Below, piece by piece: positions 1 through 8,691 of a stretch of 64,000 bases of DNA (its first letter is position 1; each line of letters starts with the position of its first letter). Under the pieces are notes generated by a model, which had not been told where the DNA came from, searched no databases, and saw only the letters and a list, made by a program, of their open reading frames with translations. The translations under genes were made by a program, and so were the position numbers. Source of the DNA: Nitrospirota bacterium. Its GTDB lineage: Bacteria; Nitrospirota; Nitrospiria; Nitrospirales; Nitrospiraceae. The stretch covers positions 56,039 through 120,038 of the forward strand of contig JAPLLG010000002.1 in the NCBI GenBank assembly GCA_026387665.1, written 5' to 3'.

Positions 1-540
1 TTCGCCAATCTCCGTTCCCTCTATGGCTTCATGTATGGGCACCCCGGCAAAAAAATGCTGTTCATGGGCGGAGAGTTCGGGCAGTGGTGTGAATGGAACC
101 ATGACACCAGCCTGGAATGGCATCTCTGCGAGCAGGAGCGGCACGTGAGTCTCCAGCGGTTCGTACGAGACCTCAACTGTCTCTACCGCCAGGAACCGGC
201 GCTGCACGAGCTCGATCACGAATGGACCGGTTTCCAGTGGATCGACTTTTGTGATGCGGCCCATTCCGTCATCGCCTTCCTAAGAAAAGCGAAGAATCAG
301 GGCGATCACATATTGTGTGTGTGTAACTTCACCCCTGTTCCGCGCTACGACTATCGAGTCGGCGTGCCGAAGACAGGCTACTACCGTGAACTGCTGAACA
401 GTGACGCCTCGACCTACGGAGGGAGCAACCTGGGCAATGGAGGCGGGCTCCAGACGAGCGCTGTCCCCTCCCACGACATGCCCCATTCGCTCACCCTCAC
501 ACTCCCGCCCCTATCGGTGCTGTTCCTCAAACGAATCTGA
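1..540 (+). CDS. glgB: 1,4-alpha-glucan branching enzyme, C-terminal part (5' truncated by window edge)
   Basis: The frame is open from base 1 and ends at TGA 538-540, giving about 179 residues of a longer protein. The sequence reads into the end of the GH13 barrel (LLFMGGEFGQ-like stretch followed by EWNHD and SLEWHL), a pattern typical of glycogen branching enzymes, and then the C-terminal all-beta amylase domain ending near LPPLSVLFLK. The enzyme creates alpha-1,6 branches in glycogen in the cytoplasm. The catalytic Asp and Glu lie upstream of the window and cannot be checked. No glycogen gene follows downstream, so this is the end of its transcription unit. Confidence 0.93.
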   Translation, partial: FANLRSLYGFMYGHPGKKMLFMGGEFGQWCEWNHDTSLEWHLCEQERHVSLQRFVRDLNCLYRQEPALHELDHEWTGFQWIDFCDAAHSVIAFLRKAKNQGDHILCVCNFTPVPRYDYRVGVPKTGYYRELLNSDASTYGGSNLGNGGGLQTSAVPSHDMPHSLTLTLPPLSVLFLKRI

Positions 541-625
541 GTGAGCCGGCTGCGAGAAAGTTCCGCCAGCGATCCGTGCAACGTCACATGTGAACGATTC
601 TGAAGAAAGGGCACTCGACAGCCCT

Positions 626-667
626 ACGTTTCACCTTTCACGTCTAACGTTTTACGTATCGTGAGCG
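626..667. repeat. Heptamer tandem array (family B)
   Basis: Six consecutive 7-nt units without phase shift, mostly of the form ACGTTTC or ACGTNTN. The array lies between glgB and the DUF882 gene and runs directly into a truncated family A element. Nothing else in this intergenic stretch looks functional. Confidence 0.75.
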
Positions 668-668
668 T

Positions 669-708
669 GAGGCGAGAACGAAGCTGGCGGACTTTTTCAG
701 TAGCCTGC
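669..708. repeat. Truncated family A palindromic element (right half only)
   Basis: Forty bases match the right half of the full elements at 50763-50890 and 52489-52615, including GAGGCGAGAACGAAGCTGG and the terminal inverted repeat. The left half is missing and its place is taken by the heptamer array at 626-667. It ends about 10 nt from the stop codon of the minus-strand gene at 719. Confidence 0.85.
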
Positions 709-718
709 GGGAGGGAAA

Positions 719-1315
719 CTACCAGGTGCGGAACGGCCCACAATCGAGATGGATGAAATGTTTGCGCGGATAGAATCCAATCCCGCCGTACTGGAGCCGT
801 AAGGCGGCACGGCGAAGCTCGTGAACGTCGACGCCGGGAATGTAGAAATCGAGCGCCTGTCCCTCGACGTGCAGGCTGTGCCGCGCGGCTCGCCGGCTCC
901 GCTTCACCAGCTGCGCATTATACTCGGGCGACCGGTAGCCGGAGATCACATGGATCTCACCCGCGCCACCGACTGTTTTCTGCACAAGATTCACATGTTC
1001 CAGCACGCGCACATCGATCGCGGCGACTTCGTCCGTATGATGGCAACGCAGAATGTGATTCACCTCATCCAACGCCGTCAGGTCGTAATTCCCTTCGTCG
1101 TCGCGATAGCGGACGCGCAACCGTTCATCCGTACGTACGTTGAAAAAGGTCAGTTCTCCGTCAGGCAGTTCGTCCGCTCGCGCAACCGATGGCTGCAGCA
1201 GCCTGCTGCCGAGCAACAGCAGCCCGACAACGGACGTTTTCAGGAAAGACCGACGAGTCCAAGACCAGGGATTGTGATGTGGCACAGAACTGCTCCGGGG
1301 AAAAACGCACTGCAA
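719..1315 (-). CDS. DUF882 / peptidase M15-like protein with Tat signal
   Basis: 198 residues. The N-terminus carries a twin-arginine motif (RRSFLK, residues 22-27) followed by a hydrophobic stretch and a VARA-D cleavage-like site, so export by Tat is likely. The mature part matches the DUF882 (YcbK-like) family related to zinc D-Ala-D-Ala peptidases: SGYRSPEYN, HSLHVEGQALDF and HIDCG-like segments contain the expected His/Asp metal ligands. Family members act in or near the periplasmic cell wall; the exact substrate is unknown. The gene stands alone, facing glgB. Confidence 0.85.
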   Translation of the reverse strand: MQCVFPRSSSVPHHNPWSWTRRSFLKTSVVGLLLLGSRLLQPSVARADELPDGELTFFNVRTDERLRVRYRDDEGNYDLTALDEVNHILRCHHTDEVAAIDVRVLEHVNLVQKTVGGAGEIHVISGYRSPEYNAQLVKRSRRAARHSLHVEGQALDFYIPGVDVHELRRAALRLQYGGIGFYPRKHFIHLDCGPFRTW

Positions 1316-1461
1316 CGTTCGACAATAACTCGAGCGCTTGTATCAAAAGCGCCGGAGTCAGTCAACCCTGACGCCAATCGTTATCGCGCACTATCCATTT
1401 CTCCTAGACAGAAGAATCCAACATAGGTAAGATCAAAAATATTTCTGGGACATCTCGCGCT

Positions 1462-1824
1462 ATGGCTACTATCCTTGTTGTTGACGACGAAGAATCGATC
1501 CGGAGCCTCCTGAAGGAGGTTCTTGAGAGGGCCAACCACCGCGTGCTCGAAGCTCGAGATGGTCAGGAGGGCTTAGCCCTCTACCAACAAAACAAGGTCG
1601 ACCTGGTCCTGATGGATATCCTGATGCCGGGAACCGACGGCCTGGAAACCACTCTACAGCTGACGCGGGAATATCTCGACGCGAAGGTGATCGCCATGAC
1701 CGGCGCCCAAGGCGACCGCAACTTCCTCGACGTCGCGAAACTCTTCGGCGCCCGCTGCGTCTTCGAAAAACCCTTCGACCTCGACAAACTCGTCCAAGCT
1801 ATCAACGACGAACTCGCCAGATAG
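1462..1824 (+). CDS. Stand-alone response regulator receiver
   Basis: 120 residues forming one CheY-like receiver domain and nothing else. All canonical residues are visible: the acidic pair in VVDDEE near the N-terminus, the phosphoacceptor in LMDILMPG (Asp52 region), Thr in AMTGA and Lys in FEKPF. With no output domain it must act through protein contacts. No histidine kinase is adjacent. The start ATG at 1462 has only a weak upstream GGGA. It converges with the gene at 1894. Confidence 0.92.
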   Translation: MATILVVDDEESIRSLLKEVLERANHRVLEARDGQEGLALYQQNKVDLVLMDILMPGTDGLETTLQLTREYLDAKVIAMTGAQGDRNFLDVAKLFGARCVFEKPFDLDKLVQAINDELAR

Positions 1825-1893
1825 CACGCCAGCGCTTTCCGTCACCAGCATTCAGCCTCCGACACGACAGCAAACCGCGAAGCATTTTACGGA

Positions 1894-2748
1894 TTATCGC
1901 CCCCCGCTGAGCTCTTTCCTGGCCAGTGCGCGCATCATCACCGGATCGTTGTAGGCCACTTCGCTCAAGGCATCCATGATATGGAGCCCTTTCGCCGCGA
2001 CTAGCTCCTTGGCCTTCAAATAATTTTTCGCGGCAAATCGCGCCACCGCCGGCTGCCCGTTCACAATCTGACAAGCCAGGATTTCGCTGTTCACTTCCAA
2101 CGTGCCTCCCTGCTCGACCAACGTCTTGGCCTGCGCTGGCGTAATCCCATGGAGCTGCGCGAACTCCTCCAGTCCTCCCGTCTCCACCAACCGTCCATCC
2201 GGCATGATGCACAGCCGCTTGAAATGCGGAGACCAATCCTTGCGGAAGTCGATGTATTTAATGTCTCCGCCCTTGGCGACTGCGCGATCCAAGGTCCGGT
2301 AGTCAAGTCCCAGATTCCTTTGCGCGAGCTTCCCCTTCAATTCCTCCGGCAACGTGCGGGTAAAGATCTGAAAGGCGGCGTCAGGAAGAGCCAGCGATCG
2401 CGTCCTGGCCAACTGCTCCGCCTCGGCAAACTGCATGAGATCCAGAACGAAGGTCTGCTTGGGTGTCCCACCGGTGGGATCGATGAAACAGGCGAACAAC
2501 CCTCGCGTCAGCAACCCTCCAACCTGAGGGTAAACATAAACGCCGCCCTCCGTCAGGAGCGCGGTCATCGTCTCCAGCGGAACCTCATAACTTTCCGACA
2601 GGACCTTCGCATGACCGGGAAGATCTTCCTGCTGCGTCATGGCGCAGGCCGTCACATTCCCCGGCGCGTCGAATTCAGAATAGTCCTCAATGACGTTATA
2701 GAGGATCGTGGGTTTGGGCTTGTCGGCTTTTTTCTTAATTTTAAACAT
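1894..2748 (-). CDS. Conserved-looking protein of unknown function
   Basis: 284 residues, not recognised. It starts with a lysine-rich segment (MFKIKKKADKPK) and has no signal peptide or membrane segment. The middle contains an alternating acidic/hydrophobic fold and the C-terminal third is helical. A strong ribosome site (GAGAGGAG, 3 nt before ATG) fixes the start. It lies 16 nt downstream of the SagB-type dehydrogenase on the same strand, so the two are probably co-transcribed and may share a role, but nothing in the protein points to a specific function. Confidence 0.7.
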   Translation of the reverse strand: MFKIKKKADKPKPTILYNVIEDYSEFDAPGNVTACAMTQQEDLPGHAKVLSESYEVPLETMTALLTEGGVYVYPQVGGLLTRGLFACFIDPTGGTPKQTFVLDLMQFAEAEQLARTRSLALPDAAFQIFTRTLPEELKGKLAQRNLGLDYRTLDRAVAKGGDIKYIDFRKDWSPHFKRLCIMPDGRLVETGGLEEFAQLHGITPAQAKTLVEQGGTLEVNSEILACQIVNGQPAVARFAAKNYLKAKELVAAKGLHIMDALSEVAYNDPVMMRALARKELSGGR

Positions 2749-2764
2749 AGACTCCTCTCACCGA

Positions 2765-4528
2765 TCACTCATCACGTGTTCCATACGGAGGCAGCGTCAT
2801 TAATCGTCCATCCTCGACCGGCCCTCCCACCGTAAAGTGGTAGAGCGACTGAAAGGAACGGCCCTTGATCCCCACGATCTCATGGACCGGATCATCAAAG
2901 AAACAACCGATCCCGGTCCCTCGCACCCCTGCCGCCTCCGCCTCGAGATACAACACTTGCCCCAGCAGGCCTGCCTCCCAGAATAGGCGTGGATACCACC
3001 AAGCCCCTTCCTCCCACAAGCGTCCTTCGAACTCGGCCAACATCCCCAGCGAAAAAGCGCTGTCTCCCGCAATGTCTTGATGGCAACTGAGCTGAATGGC
3101 CGTTCTCTTCGCATCGCCCTCCAACAGCCAATAGAGCGGCAACTGATCTGGACAGCCTGGCACAGGAGTCCAGACCAACTCCTCGTTCATCGACTGTTGG
3201 AGCAGCGGCAGTTTCTCACGATCGCGGGCCAGGGCATAGAGCCCAGGCGTCAAACCCTCGACACGATGCACGAATAACAAGAGATGAATGGCAGGCTGCC
3301 AGGGTAAAACATCCCAGGGCATCGTCCGATCCAATTGAGGCAATTCCGCCGCTGGCATGACGCGGCTCAGCATCTGAAAAAATGTCGCGGAAGTAATTGA
3401 CGTCTTGCCATCGAAGGAGACGGCGCTCCGGCGCTGCCGGATGAGCTGGCCCGCGGAGGGGCCAGCGTGAGACGTGACAGGTGAACCGTGAGACGTACTA
3501 GCAGTAGGAGCAGGCACAGACCTAGACTCACAAGAGATTTTCCAGCTTGCAGCTGCCACCGCATCGATAATGTCCCAATGAACCCCATGGTCTCCGCTTA
3601 ACCGATTGGCTTTCCCATGCCAAGGGGCCGTCACAAGCTGCTGAACTGTCCCCGACTCCAGAAATAATGGAATGGCCTGCTCCGTATCGCGTTTCACGTC
3701 TACCGTTTCACTTTTCACGCTCCCTGACGGCCAGATCACAGCCAGACAATCCGGCTGTTCCGAGTCTACCTCACGAAAGTCCTCTGCGCGATCGCTCCCC
3801 AACAATGCCGCAACCGTGCCTTGAGCCACTCCATCCAACAGGGTCATGTTCCAGCCCAACGTCGCCGCGGCAATTCGTACGGTGCCGATCGCGTGGCCCA
3901 CATCATGGTTGCAGTAGCGAAAGGCCCTCTCACCATATTTCCAGGCTTCCCGCCAATGGATCGACGTCAGCCCGACGAGAAACGATTGCGCAGGAAACGG
4001 CGCAAGGAGGCGAACCATCTGACCGGCCTCGAACGTCGCCCGCAGCTCAAGCCCATGTTCCTTCGGCGCGTAATGGTAGAGGCCCGCCTTCAAATCCAAC
4101 CCCTCCATCTGCGGCAGGACCAAATAGCCTTCCGTCGGATGGAGATTGCCGGACGAAGGATTGACGCGCAAGGCCCACTGCATCTCCCCGGCCTTTTTCC
4201 ACGCAGAGAGCGCAAGCGCAAGTTCAAGAAACCGAGAGAGAGTTGGCAAGGTAACCGGTTGGGGCGCTACGGCTCCTCGTTCATAGAGCGCAACATACGA
4301 CGGCGAGGCTGGCTCGTCATCCGGCTGTAATAACGGCAGCAGGGTAAGAGGCGCCCCTTGGTAGCGGCGAAAGGGATCAGGCTGGTTCGCCCAATCCAGA
4401 TGCCCGAGCGAACGGGCATAGCGGTTGAAATGATGTTTGGTCTGGACGTGATAACGAATCACGCGATCGATGGGATCGGTCGGCACAGTCTCGGCTGGTT
4501 CGCGGTACAAGGGGATTTCTGTGGCCAT
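2765..4528 (-). CDS. SagB-type dehydrogenase (nitroreductase superfamily), two-domain
   Basis: 587 residues with two nitroreductase-like halves. The first (about 40-270) carries the SagB/ThcOx signatures LRVNPSSGNLHPTEGYLV and CNHDVGHAIGTVRIAA. The second (about 360-575) repeats the pattern with LIRQRRSAVSF near its start and EAEAAGVRGTGIGCFFDDPVH near its end. Such proteins are FMN-dependent and in SagB/ThcOx oxidise azolines in peptide natural products. No precursor peptide or YcaO cyclodehydratase is seen nearby, so the substrate is unknown. The linker between the halves contains two 42-nt heptamer arrays (3465-3506 and 3682-3723), read in frame. No clear ribosome site precedes ATG 4528. 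Confidence 0.85.
   Translation of the reverse strand: MATEIPLYREPAETVPTDPIDRVIRYHVQTKHHFNRYARSLGHLDWANQPDPFRRYQGAPLTLLPLLQPDDEPASPSYVALYERGAVAPQPVTLPTLSRFLELALALSAWKKAGEMQWALRVNPSSGNLHPTEGYLVLPQMEGLDLKAGLYHYAPKEHGLELRATFEAGQMVRLLAPFPAQSFLVGLTSIHWREAWKYGERAFRYCNHDVGHAIGTVRIAAATLGWNMTLLDGVAQGTVAALLGSDRAEDFREVDSEQPDCLAVIWPSGSVKSETVDVKRDTEQAIPLFLESGTVQQLVTAPWHGKANRLSGDHGVHWDIIDAVAAASWKISCESRSVPAPTASTSHGSPVTSHAGPSAGQLIRQRRSAVSFDGKTSITSATFFQMLSRVMPAAELPQLDRTMPWDVLPWQPAIHLLLFVHRVEGLTPGLYALARDREKLPLLQQSMNEELVWTPVPGCPDQLPLYWLLEGDAKRTAIQLSCHQDIAGDSAFSLGMLAEFEGRLWEEGAWWYPRLFWEAGLLGQVLYLEAEAAGVRGTGIGCFFDDPVHEIVGIKGRSFQSLYHFTVGGPVEDGRLMTLPPYGTRDE
3465..3506. repeat. Heptamer array inside the SagB-type CDS
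   Basis: Six 7-nt units such as GCGTGAG and ACGTGAC, total 42 nt, so 14 codons are added without a frameshift. It falls in the linker between the two nitroreductase-like domains, which is Ser/Thr/Ala/Pro-rich there. Confidence 0.75.
3682..3723. repeat. Second heptamer array inside the SagB-type CDS
   Basis: Six 7-nt units such as GCGTTTC and ACGTCTA, 42 nt in total, again a multiple of three. The units are in the opposite orientation to those at 3465-3506. The encoded stretch (around VKSETVDVKRDTEQ) lies in a variable part of the protein. Confidence 0.75.
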
Positions 4529-4687
4529 CGCAATAGTCTGTCACAGTCTACAGAGCCACAGGAAGAAAAGTAAACGCAGCTGGATGAAGAGAATCTAGAG
4601 GAAGCTGTTTGGCAGGCATTGACGACAGTATGTCGACGACGATGCTGACGATGCGATGCCGAACGAGGCACTGAAACGAAACAGACT

Positions 4688-5917
4688 CTACGCCCGTGCT
4701 GGTGCGGCCGCCGATTTACTTGCTGGGGATTGACCTGCCGTTTTCTGCCATAGCGGCAAGTACTTCGCGAGGCCACAAGCAGCCAGGTATTCATGATCAA
4801 TGGGCGTCGGGATACCACTCGTCGTAATGGGATCGCCTACCTCCTCTAACGCGTTGGCCACATGGACTGCGGCCAGCGAGCTAAACCCTTCCTGACCGCG
4901 GTCCCCTGGACGGTGGTGAAACGCCACGGCCTCGACAATGGCATCGCTGACGCCCCAGAGCCCAAGCAGATAGGCGCCCACATCTTCATGCGACGCCTTG
5001 AACACCGCCCGCTCTGCGTCGCAGACTGCCACGCGATCGTTTCGCAAATTTGTGAGCACTTCGCGATACTGTTCAGGAAAATTCGTGGCGAGGACCAAAA
5101 GGCCGATGTCATGGAGCAATCCTGCCATGAAGGCCCCCTCCACACCGATGGTGCCGACGTCCTGGCTCTTCGCAATATCCCGCGCAGAGGTGCCGGTGAC
5201 AACGCCGTGCTTCCACAAGGTCTCCAACGGAATGGGCGGTTGTTTAATATTTTCAAATTGTGCGAACACCTGCACGGACAGAACCAGAGACTTCACTGTA
5301 TCGACCCCCAGAAGAGCGATCGCATGAGCCGGGCTTGAAATCGTCCGTCTGAGGCCAAAGAACGCCGAGTTTACGACTTGGAGCAGCTTGGACACCATCG
5401 CCATATCCTGGGAGATGATTCGCGTTGCGACGTCGGCCGAGGCGGTGGCAGAGCCCATCGCGGCGACCAGTTCTTGATAGAGCTGCGGAAGACTCGGCAA
5501 GGTGCGGATACCGGCAATCAATGTGCGCAACGATTCATCAGTCAGACGAGCCCCCAACGCACCGGCCCGTGCGATGGTTGCCTTCAACACCTCTGCCGTA
5601 AATGGCATCGGAATAAACTGGTGCGCCACTTCCAGCGCAGACACGATCGTGGCACTGTGGGCACAGCTTGACGTGGCGATGCGAATGACGCGGGGAGCAC
5701 GGCTTTTCACTTCCGCCAGCAGTTGAAGGCCTCCCATTCCCGTCAAGTGGATGCCGGACAGGACCACGTCAACCGTCGACTGCGCGAGGATCGCCAAGGC
5801 CTCTTCTGCCTTGACGACAAACTCCATCTCCCACTCGTCCGACAACGGGACCAGCATGGCCTGCAGAGACGCGACGGCTGACGGCTCATCTAGCACAAAT
5901 AACACCCGCTTCTTCAT
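4688..5917 (-). CDS. HDOD-domain regulator with degenerate receiver
   Basis: 409 residues. Residues 1-115 fold as a receiver but the phosphoacceptor position is Gly55 (VVLSGIHLTGMGG) and the conserved Lys is Met104 (PMPF), so phosphorylation is unlikely. Residues about 125-330 form an HDOD domain (LPSLPQLYQEL, VNSAFFGLRR, AFMAGLLHDIGLLVLA, AVAFHHRPG). HDOD domains are catalytically dead or atypical HD relatives that act in signalling, often beside c-di-GMP or chemotaxis systems. The C-terminus is a low-complexity Ala/Ser tail. The gene is single; 159 nt without a gene separate it from the SagB-type gene. Confidence 0.9.
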   Translation of the reverse strand: MKKRVLFVLDEPSAVASLQAMLVPLSDEWEMEFVVKAEEALAILAQSTVDVVLSGIHLTGMGGLQLLAEVKSRAPRVIRIATSSCAHSATIVSALEVAHQFIPMPFTAEVLKATIARAGALGARLTDESLRTLIAGIRTLPSLPQLYQELVAAMGSATASADVATRIISQDMAMVSKLLQVVNSAFFGLRRTISSPAHAIALLGVDTVKSLVLSVQVFAQFENIKQPPIPLETLWKHGVVTGTSARDIAKSQDVGTIGVEGAFMAGLLHDIGLLVLATNFPEQYREVLTNLRNDRVAVCDAERAVFKASHEDVGAYLLGLWGVSDAIVEAVAFHHRPGDRGQEGFSSLAAVHVANALEEVGDPITTSGIPTPIDHEYLAACGLAKYLPLWQKTAGQSPASKSAAAPARA

Positions 5918-6051
5918 ATCGCCTCATGGGTTGGTTGTCGGTCACCGCAGACTCCAGCGCTTTCTCTATCGGAATAAACGGCTTCCGACTTGAGGCGCCG
6001 ACGCGGTCCCGGCTACGCGACAAATATGGCAGGGCCTGATGTTCGGCCTCA

Positions 6052-6081
6052 TTGACCTCCTTTTATATCCCCGCGTATGCT
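6052..6081 (+). promoter_or_regulatory. Sigma-70-type promoter candidate
   Basis: TTGACC (6052-6057), an 18-nt spacer and TATGCT (6076-6081), ending 27 nt before ATG 6109. The TTG of the -35 box is in frame with the gene but is better read as promoter than as start. Confidence 0.6.
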
Positions 6082-6108
6082 GAAGCCAGCATAACCAAAG
6101 AGGCACCT

Positions 6109-6537
6109 ATGCAATTCGATCCAGCTCTTGCCGCCCAGCAGGCATTCAGCCGAGCGGAAACCAACAACGAACTCGGGGCTGACTGGGACGAGGCGGCCGA
6201 GGCCGAAGCGACCTTTTCATCGAATGCCGGTTCCACGGCACGAGCCGCCTACGAGCAACTCCTCGCGCTCGCTGCTCGCTATCCCAAGGCCCACTTCTAC
6301 CAAGCCTTCTGCATCTTCATTACCTGGCAGCAGGTCACGGAAGAAACCATCGCCCATCATTTCCAGACCGGCATCACACTCTGTGAAGCCTATCTCGTCT
6401 CTCCTGAATTGAAAGAGGCACAAGACATCGCAGACGTCACCGAACTCTACGGTTCCTTCCGTGATGGGCTGGGGCTCAATGAAGAAGATGAAATTCAAGT
6501 CGAATTTCAACGCGACGAGCCTAAGGGGGGAGACTGA
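6109..6537 (+). CDS. Small acidic helical protein, TPR-like, unknown function
   Basis: 142 residues. ATG 6109 is preferred over the in-frame TTG 6052 because AAAGAGG lies just upstream and the TTG belongs to a promoter. The protein is acidic, helical and soluble; residues about 45-105 resemble a pair of tetratricopeptide helices (AAYEQLLALAARYPKAHFYQ). A TPR protein follows 15 nt later, so the two form an operon and may work together as adaptor proteins. No catalytic motif is visible. Confidence 0.75.
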   Translation: MQFDPALAAQQAFSRAETNNELGADWDEAAEAEATFSSNAGSTARAAYEQLLALAARYPKAHFYQAFCIFITWQQVTEETIAHHFQTGITLCEAYLVSPELKEAQDIADVTELYGSFRDGLGLNEEDEIQVEFQRDEPKGGD

Positions 6538-6552
6538 ACGCTTCACGAAGAA

Positions 6553-7347
6553 ATGTCCGACGACCACAAACATCGCGCCCGCATCTTTCTCCACCGCGGC
6601 CAACTCGCCCAGGCCAGGTCCGCCTATGAACAGGCTGTCTCAGATGATCGCCTGAGCACAAACCAGGGCGAGCTCTCCGATTCGATCGGCAACCTGGGCA
6701 ACGTCTGCGCCCTATTGGGCGATTTCGATCACGCAGAAGCCTGCTACCGGGAAGTGCTGACCATCCAGCGCACAGAACGGAATCAACAGGCCATCGCCCA
6801 TACCCTCGTGAACCTCGGCAATCTCTACGTTGGGGCCGGCGCGCCGGAAAAGGCCAGTCCCTACTACCTCGAAGCCCTCGACCTCCTCACCCCCCTGAAC
6901 GATCACCGGGCGCTCGGCATCCTCTACCACAACCTCGGGATGGAGGAAGCCAGCCGGAGAGAATGGGAGGCAGCCACGGCCTACTTCACCCAGGCCCTCG
7001 ATGCACACCGCATCGTCGGCAATGAGGAGGGGCTGGCACTCACCTATAGTCAGCTGGGCAAAACGTTTCTGGATGCCGGAGACCTCCGACCAGCGGAGAA
7101 ATGTTTCAGTAACGCATCCGAACACTTCATCAAGCTCGGAAACGCTCATGGCGAAGCAGCGGTCCTGCGCCTCTTAGCTGACGTCTACCTCCGCGTTTCC
7201 GATCGTGTCTCGGCCGTGCGTTGCCTCGAACGAGTCCTGTTCCTTGCGACACACTTCAATCTTCCGGAGTTGAACCGTGACCGGGAATCGTTGAGCCACC
7301 TCCGCCAGTCCGCCAGTCCGCCCCTCCCCCCTAACCGACCGTCCTGA
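6553..7347 (+). CDS. Tetratricopeptide-repeat protein
   Basis: 264 residues built almost entirely of TPR units of about 40 residues (GNLGNVCALLGDFDHAEACY, VNLGNLYVGAGAPEKASPYY, YSQLGKTFLDAGDLRPAEKC). The longer unit spacing resembles Rapsyn/LGN or CheM-type TPRs. No signal peptide, so it is cytoplasmic. It probably acts as a protein-binding scaffold. The last codons read through a short CCGCCAGT direct repeat (about 7300-7325), leaving a Pro/Ser-rich tail. Confidence 0.88.
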   Translation: MSDDHKHRARIFLHRGQLAQARSAYEQAVSDDRLSTNQGELSDSIGNLGNVCALLGDFDHAEACYREVLTIQRTERNQQAIAHTLVNLGNLYVGAGAPEKASPYYLEALDLLTPLNDHRALGILYHNLGMEEASRREWEAATAYFTQALDAHRIVGNEEGLALTYSQLGKTFLDAGDLRPAEKCFSNASEHFIKLGNAHGEAAVLRLLADVYLRVSDRVSAVRCLERVLFLATHFNLPELNRDRESLSHLRQSASPPLPPNRPS

Positions 7348-7493
7348 TCGTCCTGCCAGATGAAAAACCCCTGCACTCGCAAAGACTTCCGCCCCGCGCA
7401 TTAAGTTTCACCGCGAAATCTCCGACAGGAGAGGACATGAATCCAATGCCAGACACCCTCTGGCACTCGACCTTCTTTTCCTGAACCGGGAGC

Positions 7494-8249
7494 ATGCGGA
7501 TGACAGGACGGTTTGCTTCACGACCAATGATCACCCACCTGCTTGCCATGGCGCTCGTCCTGGGAATCGGCTGTTCCCATTCGATTGAATTGGCGGTCCC
7601 TACAAACGTGACGCCACCAATCAGCGCCACAGTGGTCACTGATGCACGAGTGCCGCTACTGATTGAAACCCTGCATGTGACGGAAAATGGCGCAGCGATC
7701 GCTCCGCCGGCGACCCTTGAACGGCAGGTTCTCGGCGCTATCGAATCCACTCGCTTATTTTCACAACATTATCAATCGGGATACAGTCAACCGCCGGCGA
7801 ACCAGGCTCGGGTCACGGTGCGCCTGTCGATCAACAATCTTGTCGAACCCCATCCAGTCCAAACTGCCTGGCGAGACTTCGTCATTGTCGCGTCGATGTT
7901 TACGCTGGCGCCGTTTATCCCCCTCGACTACAACTATGGCACTGTGATGTCCCTTGAGATCGAGCGATGGGACGGGCAGATCAAGCAATACACCGCCACC
8001 TCCAATGGATCGGCCCACTACAAACTGTTCGGCGCGACCCCTGACGCCATCGACGAGTTAAAAGGTCAGGTCACGGAAGCCTGTCTGTCGTCCCTGCTCA
8101 ATCAAATCATTTATGACAGGACCTTCTACCTGGCCAGTCACGAGCAACCCCGAGACCGCCCGATTCACACCGTCACGGTCGGAATCCGTCGCCAATCAAG
8201 CCGCTCAATCCCCGTCTCTCGGCCGCTCGCAGACACATCTCCCTGGTAA
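7494..8249 (+). CDS. Putative lipoprotein of unknown function
   Basis: 251 residues. Two in-frame ATGs (7494, 7500) follow a GGGAG ribosome site. The signal sequence ends in a lipobox (LGIGC, cysteine near residue 27), predicting lipid attachment. The mature part contains a hydrophobic segment about residues 125-150 (FVIVASMFTLAPFIPL) and a beta-rich body. I do not recognise the family; the overall shape recalls lipoproteins of the LPS-assembly or YajG-like type, but this is a guess. TPR genes flank it on both sides. Confidence 0.75.
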   Translation: MRMTGRFASRPMITHLLAMALVLGIGCSHSIELAVPTNVTPPISATVVTDARVPLLIETLHVTENGAAIAPPATLERQVLGAIESTRLFSQHYQSGYSQPPANQARVTVRLSINNLVEPHPVQTAWRDFVIVASMFTLAPFIPLDYNYGTVMSLEIERWDGQIKQYTATSNGSAHYKLFGATPDAIDELKGQVTEACLSSLLNQIIYDRTFYLASHEQPRDRPIHTVTVGIRRQSSRSIPVSRPLADTSPW

Positions 8250-8340
8250 CCGCTTCCGCAACGTTCGCGGCCTCTCAGAAGTCTGGCTCTCGCCTTCCCA
8301 CCAGTGGTAACATGCAAGCCACAGGTACAAGGAGGCCAGC

Positions 8341-8658
8341 GTGGATCTTGATTCATTCAGACAGATGGTTGCCAAAAACCCGAAAGGCTTTCTCGGCCGT
8401 TACGGGCTCGGAAACAAACTCATTCAGGAACACGGAAATCTCGAGGAAGCCGTCGAACATCTCCTCGTCGCCACCCAACTGGACCCGACCCACGTCGCCT
8501 CGCACCTGGGCCTCGGGCGCGCCTTAGTCTCATTGGGACGAAAGGACGAAGCGAAGCCCATCCTGCGAGCCGGCATCGACGCCGCTCGTTCCGGCCGATC
8601 TAACGGAGGCGTGGACCTCGTTCCTGAGATGGAAGCCTTGCTGCGGACCTTGGGATAA
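8341..8658 (+). CDS. Short TPR protein
   Basis: 105 residues starting at GTG 8341, which follows an excellent AAGGAGG ribosome site. It contains two to three TPR helices pairs (ARYGLGNKL-like, EEAVEHLLVATQLDPTHVAS, LGRALVSLGRKDEAK). No export signal. Probably a binding partner protein; substrate unknown. The next small gene follows after 33 nt in the same direction. Confidence 0.82.
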   Translation: MDLDSFRQMVAKNPKGFLGRYGLGNKLIQEHGNLEEAVEHLLVATQLDPTHVASHLGLGRALVSLGRKDEAKPILRAGIDAARSGRSNGGVDLVPEMEALLRTLG

Positions 8659-8691
8659 CGAACCGGATCGTCACAGAGAAAGGAGTCCCCC

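Noticed and set aside
821..1426. Open frame of 201 codons opposite the DUF882 gene.
   Set aside because: The opposite strand encodes a Tat-signal protein with clear family motifs; this frame has none.
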